This document shows positions 1 through 7,272 of a stretch of 21,487 nt of DNA, in pieces (within the stretch, counting starts at the first letter, position 1; each line of letters opens with the position of its first letter). This DNA comes from a virus. A program made the position numbers and the translations under genes. The stretch spans positions 1-21,487 of the IMG/VR virus record IMGVR_UViG_3300031669_000272; one strand, given 5' to 3'. The notes beneath the pieces are model-generated. The model was not told where the DNA came from, ran no database searches, and worked only from the letters and a program-made list of their open reading frames with translations.

Positions 1-2
1 TG

Positions 3-179
3 GCCAAAGGCAGGGTGGCAAGAAGACTTTATATCATGACCGAGCTTGAAAGATTGGATAAATTATGTGGCTATTATAAAACGCCAGAAGAGATAGATGA
101 GATAGCAGCAGACAATTTGTATAATCTGATGAAAAATAAATGCTTTTTTATTAATTTTATCGAAAATCTGGTTCCTTAA
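3..179 (+). CDS. C-terminal end of an unidentified protein (5' truncated by window edge)
   Basis: One frame is open from base 3 to a TAA at 177-179 and gives about 58 residues. It reads from AKGRVARRLYIM through an acidic helical part (TPEEIDEIAADNLYNLM) to the tail FINFIENLVP. The other two forward frames stop within the first 50 bases. An internal ATG at 36 could start a shorter protein, but the frame is open to the window edge, so a truncated longer gene is more likely. I recognise no family. Its last codons overlap the promoter-like element at 171-200. Confidence 0.5.
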   Translation, partial: AKGRVARRLYIMTELERLDKLCGYYKTPEEIDEIAADNLYNLMKNKCFFINFIENLVP

Positions 180-200
180 TTCAAGTAAACGTGCTATATT
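171..200 (+). promoter_or_regulatory. Copy 1 of the repeated promoter-like element
   Basis: GTTCCTTAATTCA, 8 bases, then TGCTATATT. It aligns without gaps to the elements at 4903 and 12809 (consensus GTNCCYTAATTCA-N8-TGYTATAKT). TGCTATATT is a good extended -10. A start about 7 bases past the -10 (near 207) leaves only about 6 bases before the ATG at 213 and would exclude the Shine-Dalgarno AGGAG at 201-205. Either the transcript is nearly leaderless, or this copy mainly drives the genes further down. Promoter function is inferred. Confidence 0.55.
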
Positions 201-212
201 AGGAGTTTTATT

Positions 213-650
213 ATGCATATACCTAAATTCCTCGCAAAAATAAATTCAAACCATGAGCCTGTGATCTTTGAGAGGTTCAAGAATTCCCACCGCCAATGGC
301 TATCTGGGTTTAAGCCAGACACCATCGTATCTGTTGTAATCAAGAAAGACAGTGTAGTAAAAATCAGGAGCTTAGAGGCTAATAATTATTATTTTGGGGT
401 TGTTGTAAAATATGTCTGCCAGGCATTTGGCTATGAACCCCATGAAAAAGATATGGTCCACGAAGGTCTCAAATTTAGATTTTTAACAGAGGAAAAAGTT
501 GTTGGGTTCCCAGTAACAAAGAGCACCGCAAAGATGGAGTCGCCAGAATTCTGGGACTATATTGATACTATCAAACGCTGGATGTCCTCGGAATACAATG
601 TTTACATTCCAGATCCGAACGAATACGACGATATCAACGAAACTGAATAA
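213..650 (+). CDS. NinB-like phage recombination-associated protein (tentative)
   Basis: 145 aa, ATG start with AGGAG at 201-205. The core RSLEANNYYFGVV (about residues 52-64) is followed by a helical segment, then STAKMESPEFWDYIDTIKRW (104-123) and IPDPNE (132-137). The order 'R-S-x-x-Q/A-N-x-x-Y/W, amphipathic middle, ST-[KR]-x-F-x-x-[YL]-I-x-x-[IA]' is what I know from NinB-type proteins and related phage proteins near replication genes, which are linked to RecF-pathway-type recombination or annealing. It is the first gene of a replication block (initiator-like protein, helicase, phosphoesterase, SSB follow), which suits a recombination or replication accessory role. The family assignment rests on pattern only. 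The minus-strand frame over its 3' end is a shadow. Confidence 0.45.
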   Translation: MHIPKFLAKINSNHEPVIFERFKNSHRQWLSGFKPDTIVSVVIKKDSVVKIRSLEANNYYFGVVVKYVCQAFGYEPHEKDMVHEGLKFRFLTEEKVVGFPVTKSTAKMESPEFWDYIDTIKRWMSSEYNVYIPDPNEYDDINETE

Positions 651-674
651 TTTAATTTAAAGGGGGAATGAATT

Positions 675-1385
675 ATGAGTGAAATAAGCAATTTAAATAT
701 AGATGATCTGTGCGAAGCTATACAGGAAAGTACTTTTGTAATTTCTAAGTCAATATCATCAGTTATTAAAGCACTTTCTATGCTTGCAGAGAATTTACAA
801 TCCGCTATTGAAGGTGAGGAATTTTCTCCCAATAGGGGTCCGGATTTTGATATTTTGATTTCTGAGATAGAAAAAACAACAGAAAAAAACAAAAGCAAAA
901 AGAAAAGATCCCCCCAGACCCCCCTAAAAGAAAAAAATAATAATAATATAAATATAAATACTAATCCTATCCCCCCTAAATCCCCCCTTTCCTTCAAGAC
1001 TGATCATGTTTTTACGACCGCTGATGATGTTTTCCCACCAGGAGCTGAGATTGTTACCACCGTCGAAGAGCTTAATAAATACCAGAAAAAAAATAAATAT
1101 ACGCTTCCAAAAGAATTGTTCAAAATGTATGAGCGTGAAGAAGTTCCTGAATTGTTTGTAAAATATGCAAGGCGTAAAAAAATGTTGTGTGATTTAGTAC
1201 CTGTTTTCACCGATTTCGTGTTATACCATAGCAAGAAAAATTCGAAGATGGCAAACTGGTATGCCGCTTGGCAGACATGGGTTAGAAACCGACTCACATT
1301 TGATCCAGGGTGTAAAAACCCGGAAAATCTTGCATCAGGAAGAAGTTTAACACCAGAGGACATGGGGAGAATCCTTGAAAACTGA
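675..1385 (+). CDS. DnaT-like / replisome-organiser protein
   Basis: 236 aa, ATG with GGGGG at 662-666. Residues 1-70 form an acidic helical N-terminus. Residues 72-105 are a low-complexity linker rich in Lys, Pro and Asn (SPQTPLKEK, NNNNININTN, PIPPKSP), typical of phage replisome organisers. The C-terminus has FTDFVLYHSKKNSKMANW followed by AAWQTWVRN (about 178-205), the aromatic 'F-x-x-Y/W ... W-x-x-x-W-x-x-W-x-R' signature seen in DnaT-like C-termini and phage O/DnaT-type proteins, thought to bind ssDNA or the helicase. It overlaps the helicase gene start by 11 bases, the usual loader-helicase order. Inferred role: origin recognition or primosome assembly for the DnaB homologue. The linker DNA has an unusual C-run/AT-rich structure described separately. 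Confidence 0.55.
   Translation: MSEISNLNIDDLCEAIQESTFVISKSISSVIKALSMLAENLQSAIEGEEFSPNRGPDFDILISEIEKTTEKNKSKKKRSPQTPLKEKNNNNININTNPIPPKSPLSFKTDHVFTTADDVFPPGAEIVTTVEELNKYQKKNKYTLPKELFKMYEREEVPELFVKYARRKKMLCDLVPVFTDFVLYHSKKNSKMANWYAAWQTWVRNRLTFDPGCKNPENLASGRSLTPEDMGRILEN
910..987 (+). other. Candidate replication origin inside the initiator-like gene
   Basis: Four perfect C6 runs lie at 910-915, 919-924, 971-976 and 982-987, as two close pairs. They flank a purely A/T stretch at about 931-960. The second and third runs are followed by TAAA. A GC-iteron/AT-rich/GC-iteron layout inside the gene for a replication organiser resembles the lambda origin inside gene O. The minus strand would carry paired G6 runs able to form a G-quadruplex. 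It also encodes the Pro/Asn linker, so low-complexity coding is the simpler alternative. Origin function is inferred. Confidence 0.3.
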
Positions 1386-2727
1386 ATTTCAAAAACTGCC
1401 ACCGCAAGCAATCGAAATCGAGGAATCGATCCTGGCATCGTGTTTGATAGATAATAAAAATATCGAGCAGGCCATTGATCTCTTACTCCCAGATGATTTT
1501 TATCGTACAAACCATGGGAAGATTTACCGGGCAATGACACGGATGTACCGGACCCAGATCAAGGTTGATGCCGTTACCCTGATGCAGTATCTCAGGGAGT
1601 CTGGGGAGTTGGACGAGATAGGGGGTGCGGGTTTTATATCAAGAGTTCTTGATTTCCCACCAGCAATGGATCTTGACTATTGCATCAAGAAAGTTTGTGA
1701 AAAAGCATCTCTCAGGCGGACGATTGAAGTTTGCAACGCTGTCGAGAAGAGATGTTACACGGACCAGGGTGATGCCGAGGAAACTATTGATTTCTTTCAG
1801 GAAAAAGCAAATGAGATCAGCCTTTATGGGGGACAGGGTACAATCTTTGGAATGCGCGACCTGGTCATGTCCGCGGGGGATAGATATCAGGATCTCCACG
1901 AAAACCGCGGCAAAGTGTCTGGTGTCCCAACCGGTTACCGGATGATGGATTATCTACTTGGCGGTCTTCAGCCAGGATTGAATATTTTAGCTGCCAGGCC
2001 GAGCATGGGCAAGACGTCACTCGCTGTTGATATCAGCAAAAACGCTGCCTCTGCCGGCCAGGGTAGTCTAATTTTTTCGATGGAGCAGGGAGAAGACGAG
2101 CTGATAGATCGTATCATTGCCGGCGAAGCCATGGTTAATCTGATGAAATTTAGGACTGGTCAATTTGGGACTGATGACTTGGATAAAATAAATTCTGCAA
2201 AAGAAAAAGTTTACCAGTGGCCAATTTTTATCGATCCGTCTGGTGGTCTGAGTGTATCCGAAATAAAGCGCCGGTCAAGACAATATATAAGATTTAACCC
2301 TGATATCAAGCTGATAATTATCGACTATCTACAGCTGATCATAGGGGCAAAGGCAGAAAATAGGAATCACGAAATAGGGATAATAACCAGGGGTTTGAAA
2401 GCTTTATCTAAAGAGCTTAAAATTCCTCTTCTCTTGTTATCTCAGTTAAATAGGGAGCTTGAGAGGCGACCAAATCCAAACAAAAGGCCGAAACTATCTG
2501 ATCTGCGCGATTCGGGTAATATTGAACAAGATGCTGATACTGTTATGTTTATTTATAGACCAGAAGTATATAACGATGAAGCTTCGATTAAGTTTGAAGG
2601 CCAGGCCGATATCGATATCGCAAAACATCGTAATGGCCCAACGGGTATGTTCTCCACCAGGTTCCATGTGAACCACACCCGGTTTTACGACATCGAGGTA
2701 ACCCAAAAACAGGAGCAAATGCCATGA
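1375..2727 (+). CDS. dnaB: Replicative DNA helicase, DnaB family
   Basis: 450 aa, normal length for a DnaB-type hexameric 5'-3' helicase. The N-terminal domain (KLPPQAIEIEESILASCL, about 7-24, to about 150) matches the DnaB primase/loader-interaction domain. The RecA-like domain has Walker A ARPSMGKT (207-214), Walker B LIIIDYLQL (313-321), the SQLNRELERR segment (356-365), SDLRDSGNIEQDAD (385-398) and KHRNGPTG (417-424, the beta-hairpin/arginine-finger region). The start is TTG at 1375 with GGGGAG upstream; it is chosen because the DnaB N-terminal motif begins at residue 7. The gene overlaps its upstream neighbour by 11 bases and the next gene by ATGA, so it is co-translated with the loader-like protein. 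The protein unwinds the fork on the lagging strand and recruits primase. No separate primase is visible in this window. Confidence 0.96.
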   Translation: MKTEFQKLPPQAIEIEESILASCLIDNKNIEQAIDLLLPDDFYRTNHGKIYRAMTRMYRTQIKVDAVTLMQYLRESGELDEIGGAGFISRVLDFPPAMDLDYCIKKVCEKASLRRTIEVCNAVEKRCYTDQGDAEETIDFFQEKANEISLYGGQGTIFGMRDLVMSAGDRYQDLHENRGKVSGVPTGYRMMDYLLGGLQPGLNILAARPSMGKTSLAVDISKNAASAGQGSLIFSMEQGEDELIDRIIAGEAMVNLMKFRTGQFGTDDLDKINSAKEKVYQWPIFIDPSGGLSVSEIKRRSRQYIRFNPDIKLIIIDYLQLIIGAKAENRNHEIGIITRGLKALSKELKIPLLLLSQLNRELERRPNPNKRPKLSDLRDSGNIEQDADTVMFIYRPEVYNDEASIKFEGQADIDIAKHRNGPTGMFSTRFHVNHTRFYDIEVTQKQEQMP

Positions 2728-4091
2728 GTAAATCAGTAGACGCCATAAAAGAGGCTTTTGAAAATAATGAAAAATTCAATCGCACTGTTTTAGCTAAAAA
2801 AATAAAAGTAAGTAATACATTTGTGCATAGGATTGTCAAAAGGCTTTTGGTAGAAAAATATGGTGACAATTATCATAATCACAAAATGGTTGGTGGCCGG
2901 CCAACGGATAAAGAGATTGATGGAAGGGGTCCAGATGTAACCCGGCCGTCAGAGGCCAAGGTTGAATTCGGTGATTTAAATGGGACCGTTCAGACAAGCT
3001 CTTTCACAATAAAGACAGCCGAGGATGCATGCGCTTATGCAGAGGTTGATATGAATGTCTGGGAGATAGAGCGCAAGATTATTAATTTCTGGGACGTTAC
3101 GATGAAGATTAAACAAATCTCTGCTTCAGGTAAGGAGATTGAAGTTCCGGTTACAAAAAGAAATTATCAAATCAAAGTATGGTTGCGCCGCCAGGTTCGT
3201 GAACGGGTAGAAGAGGCTATGGAACGCCTTGTAAAACGAATTCCAGAGTTTAAATATCCAAAATTTGTTCCCACTCATTTTAGATCAAAATCAGGATACG
3301 CTGCAGAGGTCGCTCCACTTGATGCCCATCTCGGAAAGCTTGCCTGGTCCGCTGAAACGCAACAGCGCGATTATGACCTTACGATAGGGGTGGCCGATTA
3401 TGGTTATGCCTGCACCCAAAACCTTGAATGGGTTTCTCCGTTCAGACCTGAAAAGATTTTCTATGTTTTAGGGCAAGACCTTATGCATGCTGAGAACCTT
3501 GAGGGGGTAACCCCAAGGGGCAGAAATGTTCTTGATATGGATACCAGATTCGATAAAATTATGGATGCTGCTATCGATATAACCATCAAAAATATTTATA
3601 AATGCAGATCTGTTGCACCGGTAGAGGTTATTTTAATACCTGGCAACCATGACATGCATGCTTCAAAATGGCTGGCAAGATGTATTGACCAGCACTTCCG
3701 GAAAGATAAACATGTCGATGTCGATCACGGTCCAAATAATCGTAAGGCGAGATTATGGGGCCAAACTCTGGTTGGTTGGTGCCATGAGATCCCACCGTCA
3801 AAAGCAGCTGCTTATGCCAATGAAATGGCCCAGGTGTTTAGGGCGGAGTGGTCAAAAGCAAAATATATTGAATGGCACCACGGACATAAGCATAAAAAGG
3901 GCGAAGTTAAAACATCTCCGGTTGTTACCCATGGCGGAGTCTTAATGCGCCAGCTGACAGCTTTGAGCCCGATAGACTTCTGGCACTATGAAAATATGTT
4001 CACAGACGCAGTCCCGGGTGGAGAATCATTCGTTTGGCATAAAGAGCTTGGTGTCGTTGCCAACTTTATCGCCTGGACAAATCACAAATAA
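2724..4091 (+). CDS. HTH-metallophosphoesterase fusion protein
   Basis: 455 aa. Residues 1-45 look like a winged or simple HTH (NRTVLAKKIKVSNTFVHRIVKRLL). After a linker and a charged helical middle, residues about 195-450 form a calcineurin-like metallophosphoesterase: D200-x-H202 (LDAHLGK), G250-x-D252 (VLGQDL, a one-residue insertion relative to the usual GD), G307-N-H-D310, H354 (GWCHE) and G387-H-K-H390. These are the usual di-metal ligands in the right order. Such fusions are recurrent in phage replication modules, often annotated only as 'metallophosphoesterase' or 'oxidoreductase', and their substrate is unknown. ATGA overlap with the helicase implies coupled expression. A nuclease or phosphatase acting on nucleic acid is plausible given the HTH, but that is inference. 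Confidence 0.8.
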   Translation: MSKSVDAIKEAFENNEKFNRTVLAKKIKVSNTFVHRIVKRLLVEKYGDNYHNHKMVGGRPTDKEIDGRGPDVTRPSEAKVEFGDLNGTVQTSSFTIKTAEDACAYAEVDMNVWEIERKIINFWDVTMKIKQISASGKEIEVPVTKRNYQIKVWLRRQVRERVEEAMERLVKRIPEFKYPKFVPTHFRSKSGYAAEVAPLDAHLGKLAWSAETQQRDYDLTIGVADYGYACTQNLEWVSPFRPEKIFYVLGQDLMHAENLEGVTPRGRNVLDMDTRFDKIMDAAIDITIKNIYKCRSVAPVEVILIPGNHDMHASKWLARCIDQHFRKDKHVDVDHGPNNRKARLWGQTLVGWCHEIPPSKAAAYANEMAQVFRAEWSKAKYIEWHHGHKHKKGEVKTSPVVTHGGVLMRQLTALSPIDFWHYENMFTDAVPGGESFVWHKELGVVANFIAWTNHK

Positions 4092-4100
4092 GGGGGTGTG

Positions 4101-4442
4101 ATGGAAAGCTTTATGATGTTGACATTGCTCGGTATTGTAGCATTTATACAAAATATGTTTTTTACGCTCGTATCGAGGTCGAGAAATTCAGCGGACCCGG
4201 GTTATCATAGAAAGTGTGCTTGGGGTTCTAATGGAGTTTGGTTCATATGTCAGGTATTGATTGTTAAAAACATATGGACAGCCATCCATGCTGGCCAATG
4301 GTGGTATGCTATCGCAGCTGGAGTGATATATTCTATTTTTACAACAGAAGGATCAGTGTTTATGATGAAACGTCTTTTAAAAACTGAAAAGGGTGCCAGG
4401 CGTGTTGGTGCTCAAATCGAAAAAGGGAGAGAAATATTATGA
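4101..4442 (+). CDS. Small multi-pass membrane protein
   Basis: 113 aa with about three hydrophobic segments: about 5-25 ([20 protein letters not shown]), about 45-62 ([18 protein letters not shown]) and about 68-88 ([20 protein letters not shown]). A basic C-terminal tail follows ([21 protein letters not shown]). Short polar loops carry [14 protein letters not shown] chose ATG 4101 over GTG 4098 because GGGGG at 4092-4096 sits 4 bases before ATG but only 1 base before GTG. The gene lies between a phosphoesterase gene and SSB and overlaps SSB by ATGA. I have seen proteins of this type in phage genomes without known function. It could remodel the host inner membrane or anchor the replication complex, but nothing in the sequence proves this. 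Confidence 0.75.
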   Translation: MESFMMLTLLGIVAFIQNMFFTLVSRSRNSADPGYHRKCAWGSNGVWFICQVLIVKNIWTAIHAGQWWYAIAAGVIYSIFTTEGSVFMMKRLLKTEKGARRVGAQIEKGREIL

Positions 4443-4885
4443 GTGGAGTTAACAAAGTTATTGTTTTAGGTAGGTTAGGGAAAGATCCCGAGGTAAAATA
4501 TACACCAACCGGGACCGCTGTCGCAAATTTCAGCGTTGCGACGTCACAACAATGGAAAGATAAGGACTCCGGTGATAAAAAAGAGAAAACGGAATGGCAT
4601 TCAATAGTGGCCTGGCGTAAACAGGCAGAGCTGATGGGTGAATATTTCGGAAAGGGGGATCAGATTTACCTTGAGGGCCATCTCGAAACCAGATCCTGGG
4701 AGCCAGAAGATGGTAGCGGTAAAAGATATCGTACTGAAATAATTATGGATAGCTTCGCATTTGTTGGTAGCAAGAATGGTGGTGGCGGAGTATCCCGGCG
4801 CGAAGAGCCCGAGAACACGTTTCAAGGAAAGCCGGTACCGTTCGGTATGCCTGCTGGACCTGAAGACGATGATATACCGTTTTAA
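4439..4885 (+). CDS. ssb: Single-stranded DNA-binding protein
   Basis: 148 aa, bacterial-type SSB. The N-terminal OB fold starts [20 protein letters not shown], followed by the conserved [26 protein letters not shown] and [15 protein letters not shown] (to about 110). A short Gly/Pro/Glu-rich linker follows. The C-terminal tip is EDDDIPF, the acidic tail that docks partner proteins such as helicase, nuclease and repair enzymes. Length and architecture are typical of bacterial and phage SSB. It ends the replication transcription unit begun at 213; after it comes a 100-base gap with a new promoter-like element. Confidence 0.97.
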   Translation: MSGVNKVIVLGRLGKDPEVKYTPTGTAVANFSVATSQQWKDKDSGDKKEKTEWHSIVAWRKQAELMGEYFGKGDQIYLEGHLETRSWEPEDGSGKRYRTEIIMDSFAFVGSKNGGGGVSRREEPENTFQGKPVPFGMPAGPEDDDIPF

Positions 4886-4902
4886 AAATATTTTTTAATT
4901 CG

Positions 4903-4932
4903 GTACCCTAATTCACCAGGTTGTGTTATAGT
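4903..4932 (+). promoter_or_regulatory. Copy 2 of the repeated promoter-like element
   Basis: GTACCCTAATTCA, 8 bases, TGTTATAGT. TGTTATAGT is an extended -10; the upstream box is shared with copies at 171 and 12809. Predicted start near 4939, leaving a leader of about 47 bases with CAGGGGGA at 4971-4978 before ATG 4986. It serves a single gene that ends in a terminator at 6059-6092. Confidence 0.7.
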
Positions 4933-4985
4933 ATTCTAAATTGTATTGTTGTTTAATCTTTCAACTTTAGCAGGGGGAATTCACA

Positions 4986-6035
4986 ATGGTAAAAATCGTT
5001 TTAAATGTTTTAGTGGCAATCGTGGTTTCATTCTTTATCGTGTCCGGATTTAATATGGCATATGCCAAGTCTGACAAATGCCCCCCGGGATCGTCCTGGG
5101 GTCCAGCCGGCTGTGTGAGTGATTCCGATGGAAGTGGTTCTTCTAATACCACCAATATCAATACCGCATTTGGTGGAAGTGGCGGAGATGCAAAGGCTTA
5201 TGGCGGAGATGCTGATGCGAGTGCTAAAGCCTATGGCGGAGATTCCAGTATCGACATCGGGAACGGAATGTTTAACAAAAACCTGTCCCCAGAGGCAAGC
5301 GCGGTTGTTTTTAACGACACCGACAATGAAATCGATATGGATCAAAAACAGAAACAGGACCAGGACCAAGAACAGTCTCAGGCTGCCATTGCAATCCAGG
5401 GGCAGAAAGCTGTCGCCAATAATGCTGGCAATAAACAGACCACAAATGTTGTTGTCGAGGGTGATAAGGTCACCTATAAAGAGCAGCCGAACCATATAAA
5501 TCCCGTTTCAGGTCCAGATACGGATTCTGAAACAACCAGATCCCGCGGCCATGATGCATTGACATTTGGTTCGATTATGGATAAAGTCTCTGGACTTCCA
5601 GTCGAAGGAATTAAAATGGCCGCCAAGGATGCCTCTGATGTTCGTATTCTTACGGCAGTATTTTTTGAGCCGCCCGAGAGTGTCAATTATGTCCGTGTTG
5701 GTTCAGATGGTGAATTCTCCGGTTATCTTTACGCGGATTGTGATGACGATGTATGCTCGGCAGCTGGTATGGAAGCCAAGGCAATGCTTAAAGCTTCAGA
5801 GCTTGGTTATACCCATATCAAAAGGGTCCATGTTAGTGCTGGTGAAAAGCTGTATGGTTCCGAATGGTCCGTAAAGCTTGGCGGTGGTGCTTCGGTAGCT
5901 GCAAGCGGTGGTAATATGATGATTGCTCCCGGTGGCGGAATTGGTGGTGGTGCAGCAGAATCCAGTACCGTAGACTTGCCGGCCATGACATTTGAAGTTT
6001 ACTATAACCCGCTGTTTATTAATGTCAAAAAATAG
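4986..6035 (+). CDS. Secreted Gly/Ala/Gln-rich repeat protein, candidate moron
   Basis: 349 aa. The N-terminus is a classic Sec signal peptide: MVK, hydrophobic IVLNVLVAIVVSFFIVSGF, and an AYA site, with cleavage likely after residue 27. Next come a Cys pair (KCPPGSSWGPAGC), a repeat area with three near copies of GGD(A/S) and two AKAYGGD units (about 64-90), a Gln/Asp/Lys run (QKQKQDQDQEQSQ) and a C-terminal folded part with a second Cys pair (DCDDDVC) and Gly-rich loops. It ends in a beta-like tail (MTFEVYYNPLFINVKK). Such Gly/Ala/Asn/Gln repeats occur in secreted surface proteins. It is transcribed alone: element 4903 in front, a strong terminator behind. That fits a moron-type gene altering the host envelope. 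No specific family recognised. Confidence 0.8.
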   Translation: MVKIVLNVLVAIVVSFFIVSGFNMAYAKSDKCPPGSSWGPAGCVSDSDGSGSSNTTNINTAFGGSGGDAKAYGGDADASAKAYGGDSSIDIGNGMFNKNLSPEASAVVFNDTDNEIDMDQKQKQDQDQEQSQAAIAIQGQKAVANNAGNKQTTNVVVEGDKVTYKEQPNHINPVSGPDTDSETTRSRGHDALTFGSIMDKVSGLPVEGIKMAAKDASDVRILTAVFFEPPESVNYVRVGSDGEFSGYLYADCDDDVCSAAGMEAKAMLKASELGYTHIKRVHVSAGEKLYGSEWSVKLGGGASVAASGGNMMIAPGGGIGGGAAESSTVDLPAMTFEVYYNPLFINVKK

Positions 6036-6058
6036 ATAGAGGCCCCGTTTAGGATATT

Positions 6059-6092
6059 ATCCCGGGGGCCATAAAGGTTCCCGGGATTTTTT
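6059..6092 (+). terminator. Strong rho-independent terminator
   Basis: The arm ATCCCGGGGGCC (6059-6070), loop ATAAA and arm GGTTCCCGGGAT (6076-6087) form a 12-bp stem with two G-U pairs, followed by a T-run (6087-6092). It lies 24 bases after the secreted-protein stop codon. GGCCCC at 6041-6046 can instead pair with GGGGCC at 6065-6070, which would disrupt the terminator, so an attenuator-like choice is possible. Confidence 0.9.
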
Positions 6093-6188
6093 CGTACCAT
6101 TCAGCGCCACGGCCCCTGGACCACCAAAGGGGATGTTGGCAGGCATCCATCAAACGGGCTTTAGGGGCCGTCGCACTGAAGAGTACGA
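6092..6188 (+). ncRNA. Structured RNA element / leader of the next gene
   Basis: A long imperfect inverted repeat closes a 97-base domain. TCGTAC (6092-6097) pairs GTACGA (6183-6188), TTCAG (6100-6104) pairs CTGAA (6176-6180), GC (6106-6107) pairs GC (6173-6174), and ACGGCCCCT (6109-6117) pairs AGGGGCCGT (6163-6171). Further G-U/A-U pairs extend the last helix to 6120/6160. The apical part has its own hairpin GGATG (6131-6135)/CATCC (6144-6148). The domain sits between the terminator and ATG 6221, so it could be a 5' leader regulator or a free RNA. There is no credible reading frame in it. I do not recognise a known riboswitch class. Confidence 0.5.
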
Positions 6189-6220
6189 GGAAAAACAAAT
6201 ACCCAGAAAGGATACGAAAT

Positions 6221-6808
6221 ATGAATGAATCGATAAACCTGTGCTTTGTTGATGTGATGCATCATTGCAGTTTCGGCCACTGGGATCAGCAAAAACATTG
6301 CTATTTTACCGAAAAATCTCGGTTTTCGAATAAGTGTCAGCACTGTCAGATGGATGAATACTGCCAGAATCTCGATGCGTACCCGACCGCAAGAACAGTC
6401 AGGGTGAAAGCCGAGGATCTGCCAAAAATAGTTGATCGGGGGGTGGGTGTCACAAAGGATAACGTGCTTGGTTATATAAACGAAGCTGCTGATATTCTTG
6501 AAGAAAATGCTATAGACCATATGTCTGAGTTCGGTATGATGCCTGAAAGATCTTGTGTAACAGGAATTTGGAATGATTCAGCTGAACATCTTAAGCGTAG
6601 AAATAATATGAGACTTTATAATAATGTATTACGAAATTGCATTGACAAAATAAACATATCTCCAACAGCACCGAGATTTGTAAAAGAACGTACTGGCGAA
6701 TCTATACTGGGTGGCGACGGTAGACTGCTTGGGACAGCTGATAATCCTATTGAATCGTGGAGAATACCGGCAAGTAGACTAAATCTTAGGGTTAAGAAGG
6801 TTGTCTGA
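6221..6808 (+). CDS. Cys/His-rich hypothetical protein
   Basis: 195 aa, ATG with AGAAAGGAT upstream. The N-terminal 50 residues are rich in potential metal ligands (MHHCSFGHW, HCYF, CQHCQMDEYC), suggesting one or two zinc-binding sites. The middle is helical (GYINEAADILEENAID), and the C-terminus is basic and ends LRVKKVV. A segment with GESILGGDGRLLGT (about 157-170) looks like a loop-rich region. It overlaps the RuvC-like gene by one base (TGATG), so the two are co-translated, and it is the first gene behind the structured leader at 6092-6188. I recognise no family. A nucleic-acid-binding accessory protein is plausible from the zinc-like motifs and context, but unproven. Confidence 0.65.
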   Translation: MNESINLCFVDVMHHCSFGHWDQQKHCYFTEKSRFSNKCQHCQMDEYCQNLDAYPTARTVRVKAEDLPKIVDRGVGVTKDNVLGYINEAADILEENAIDHMSEFGMMPERSCVTGIWNDSAEHLKRRNNMRLYNNVLRNCIDKINISPTAPRFVKERTGESILGGDGRLLGTADNPIESWRIPASRLNLRVKKVV

Positions 6809-7272
6809 TGATTGTTATAGGTATAGACCCTGGACCGGTTAAAAGCGCGCTTTGCGGTTGGGATGGAGAAAAACCATTTGATCCTCAATATTCTGAAAAT
6901 AGTTATATACTTTCCAGTCTATCTCGTCTTTGTACTCTCAAGAGCTTTTCTGTTCTGGCTATTGAGAAACCGGTCTGCCAGAGGTACTCGGGTTCGTCTG
7001 TAAGCGATACAGCAATACAGGCAGGGGTGTTTAAGGGTGCCTGGACGTGGGGCGTGGTCTATTTAATAACAAGATCAAAAATAAGATGGCATATTGGAAA
7101 GGTCAAAAAAACAAATGATTCTGTGGTTCGTAAAAATCTTATTGATAGAATATATCCTGATTATAATTTGCATCATAATCCAGGCCCGTTAGTTGGAATT
7201 GTCGAAGACACATGGCAGGCCCTGGCAGTAGCCGTAACATGTTTTGATTTAATAGAGAAGGGGGAAATTTAA
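6808..7272 (+). CDS. RuvC-like Holliday-junction resolvase / RNase H-fold endonuclease
   Basis: 154 aa, close to RuvC length (about 170). It starts IVIGIDPGPVKSALCGW, with the first catalytic Asp at residue 7. VLAIEKP gives the second acidic position at Glu53. Near the C-terminus VEDTWQALAVA (E133, D134) stands where RuvC has its final Asp pair (DxxDAxAxA), but the pattern is degenerate: Thr-Trp-Gln-Ala replaces the usual D-A. KTNDSVVRKNL (101-111) matches the basic region before it. It would resolve branched DNA before packaging, as in many phages, on Mg2+-dependent chemistry. Family confident; exact catalytic set less so. One-base overlap with the gene before it, and directly followed by the pyrophosphohydrolase gene. 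Confidence 0.8.
   Translation: MIVIGIDPGPVKSALCGWDGEKPFDPQYSENSYILSSLSRLCTLKSFSVLAIEKPVCQRYSGSSVSDTAIQAGVFKGAWTWGVVYLITRSKIRWHIGKVKKTNDSVVRKNLIDRIYPDYNLHHNPGPLVGIVEDTWQALAVAVTCFDLIEKGEI

Noticed and set aside
602-997. Minus-strand open frame of 131 aa over the end of the first gene and the DnaT-like gene
   Set aside because: It is antisense to two supported genes, lacks a plausible ribosome site, and its hydrophobic content arises from the low-complexity linker.
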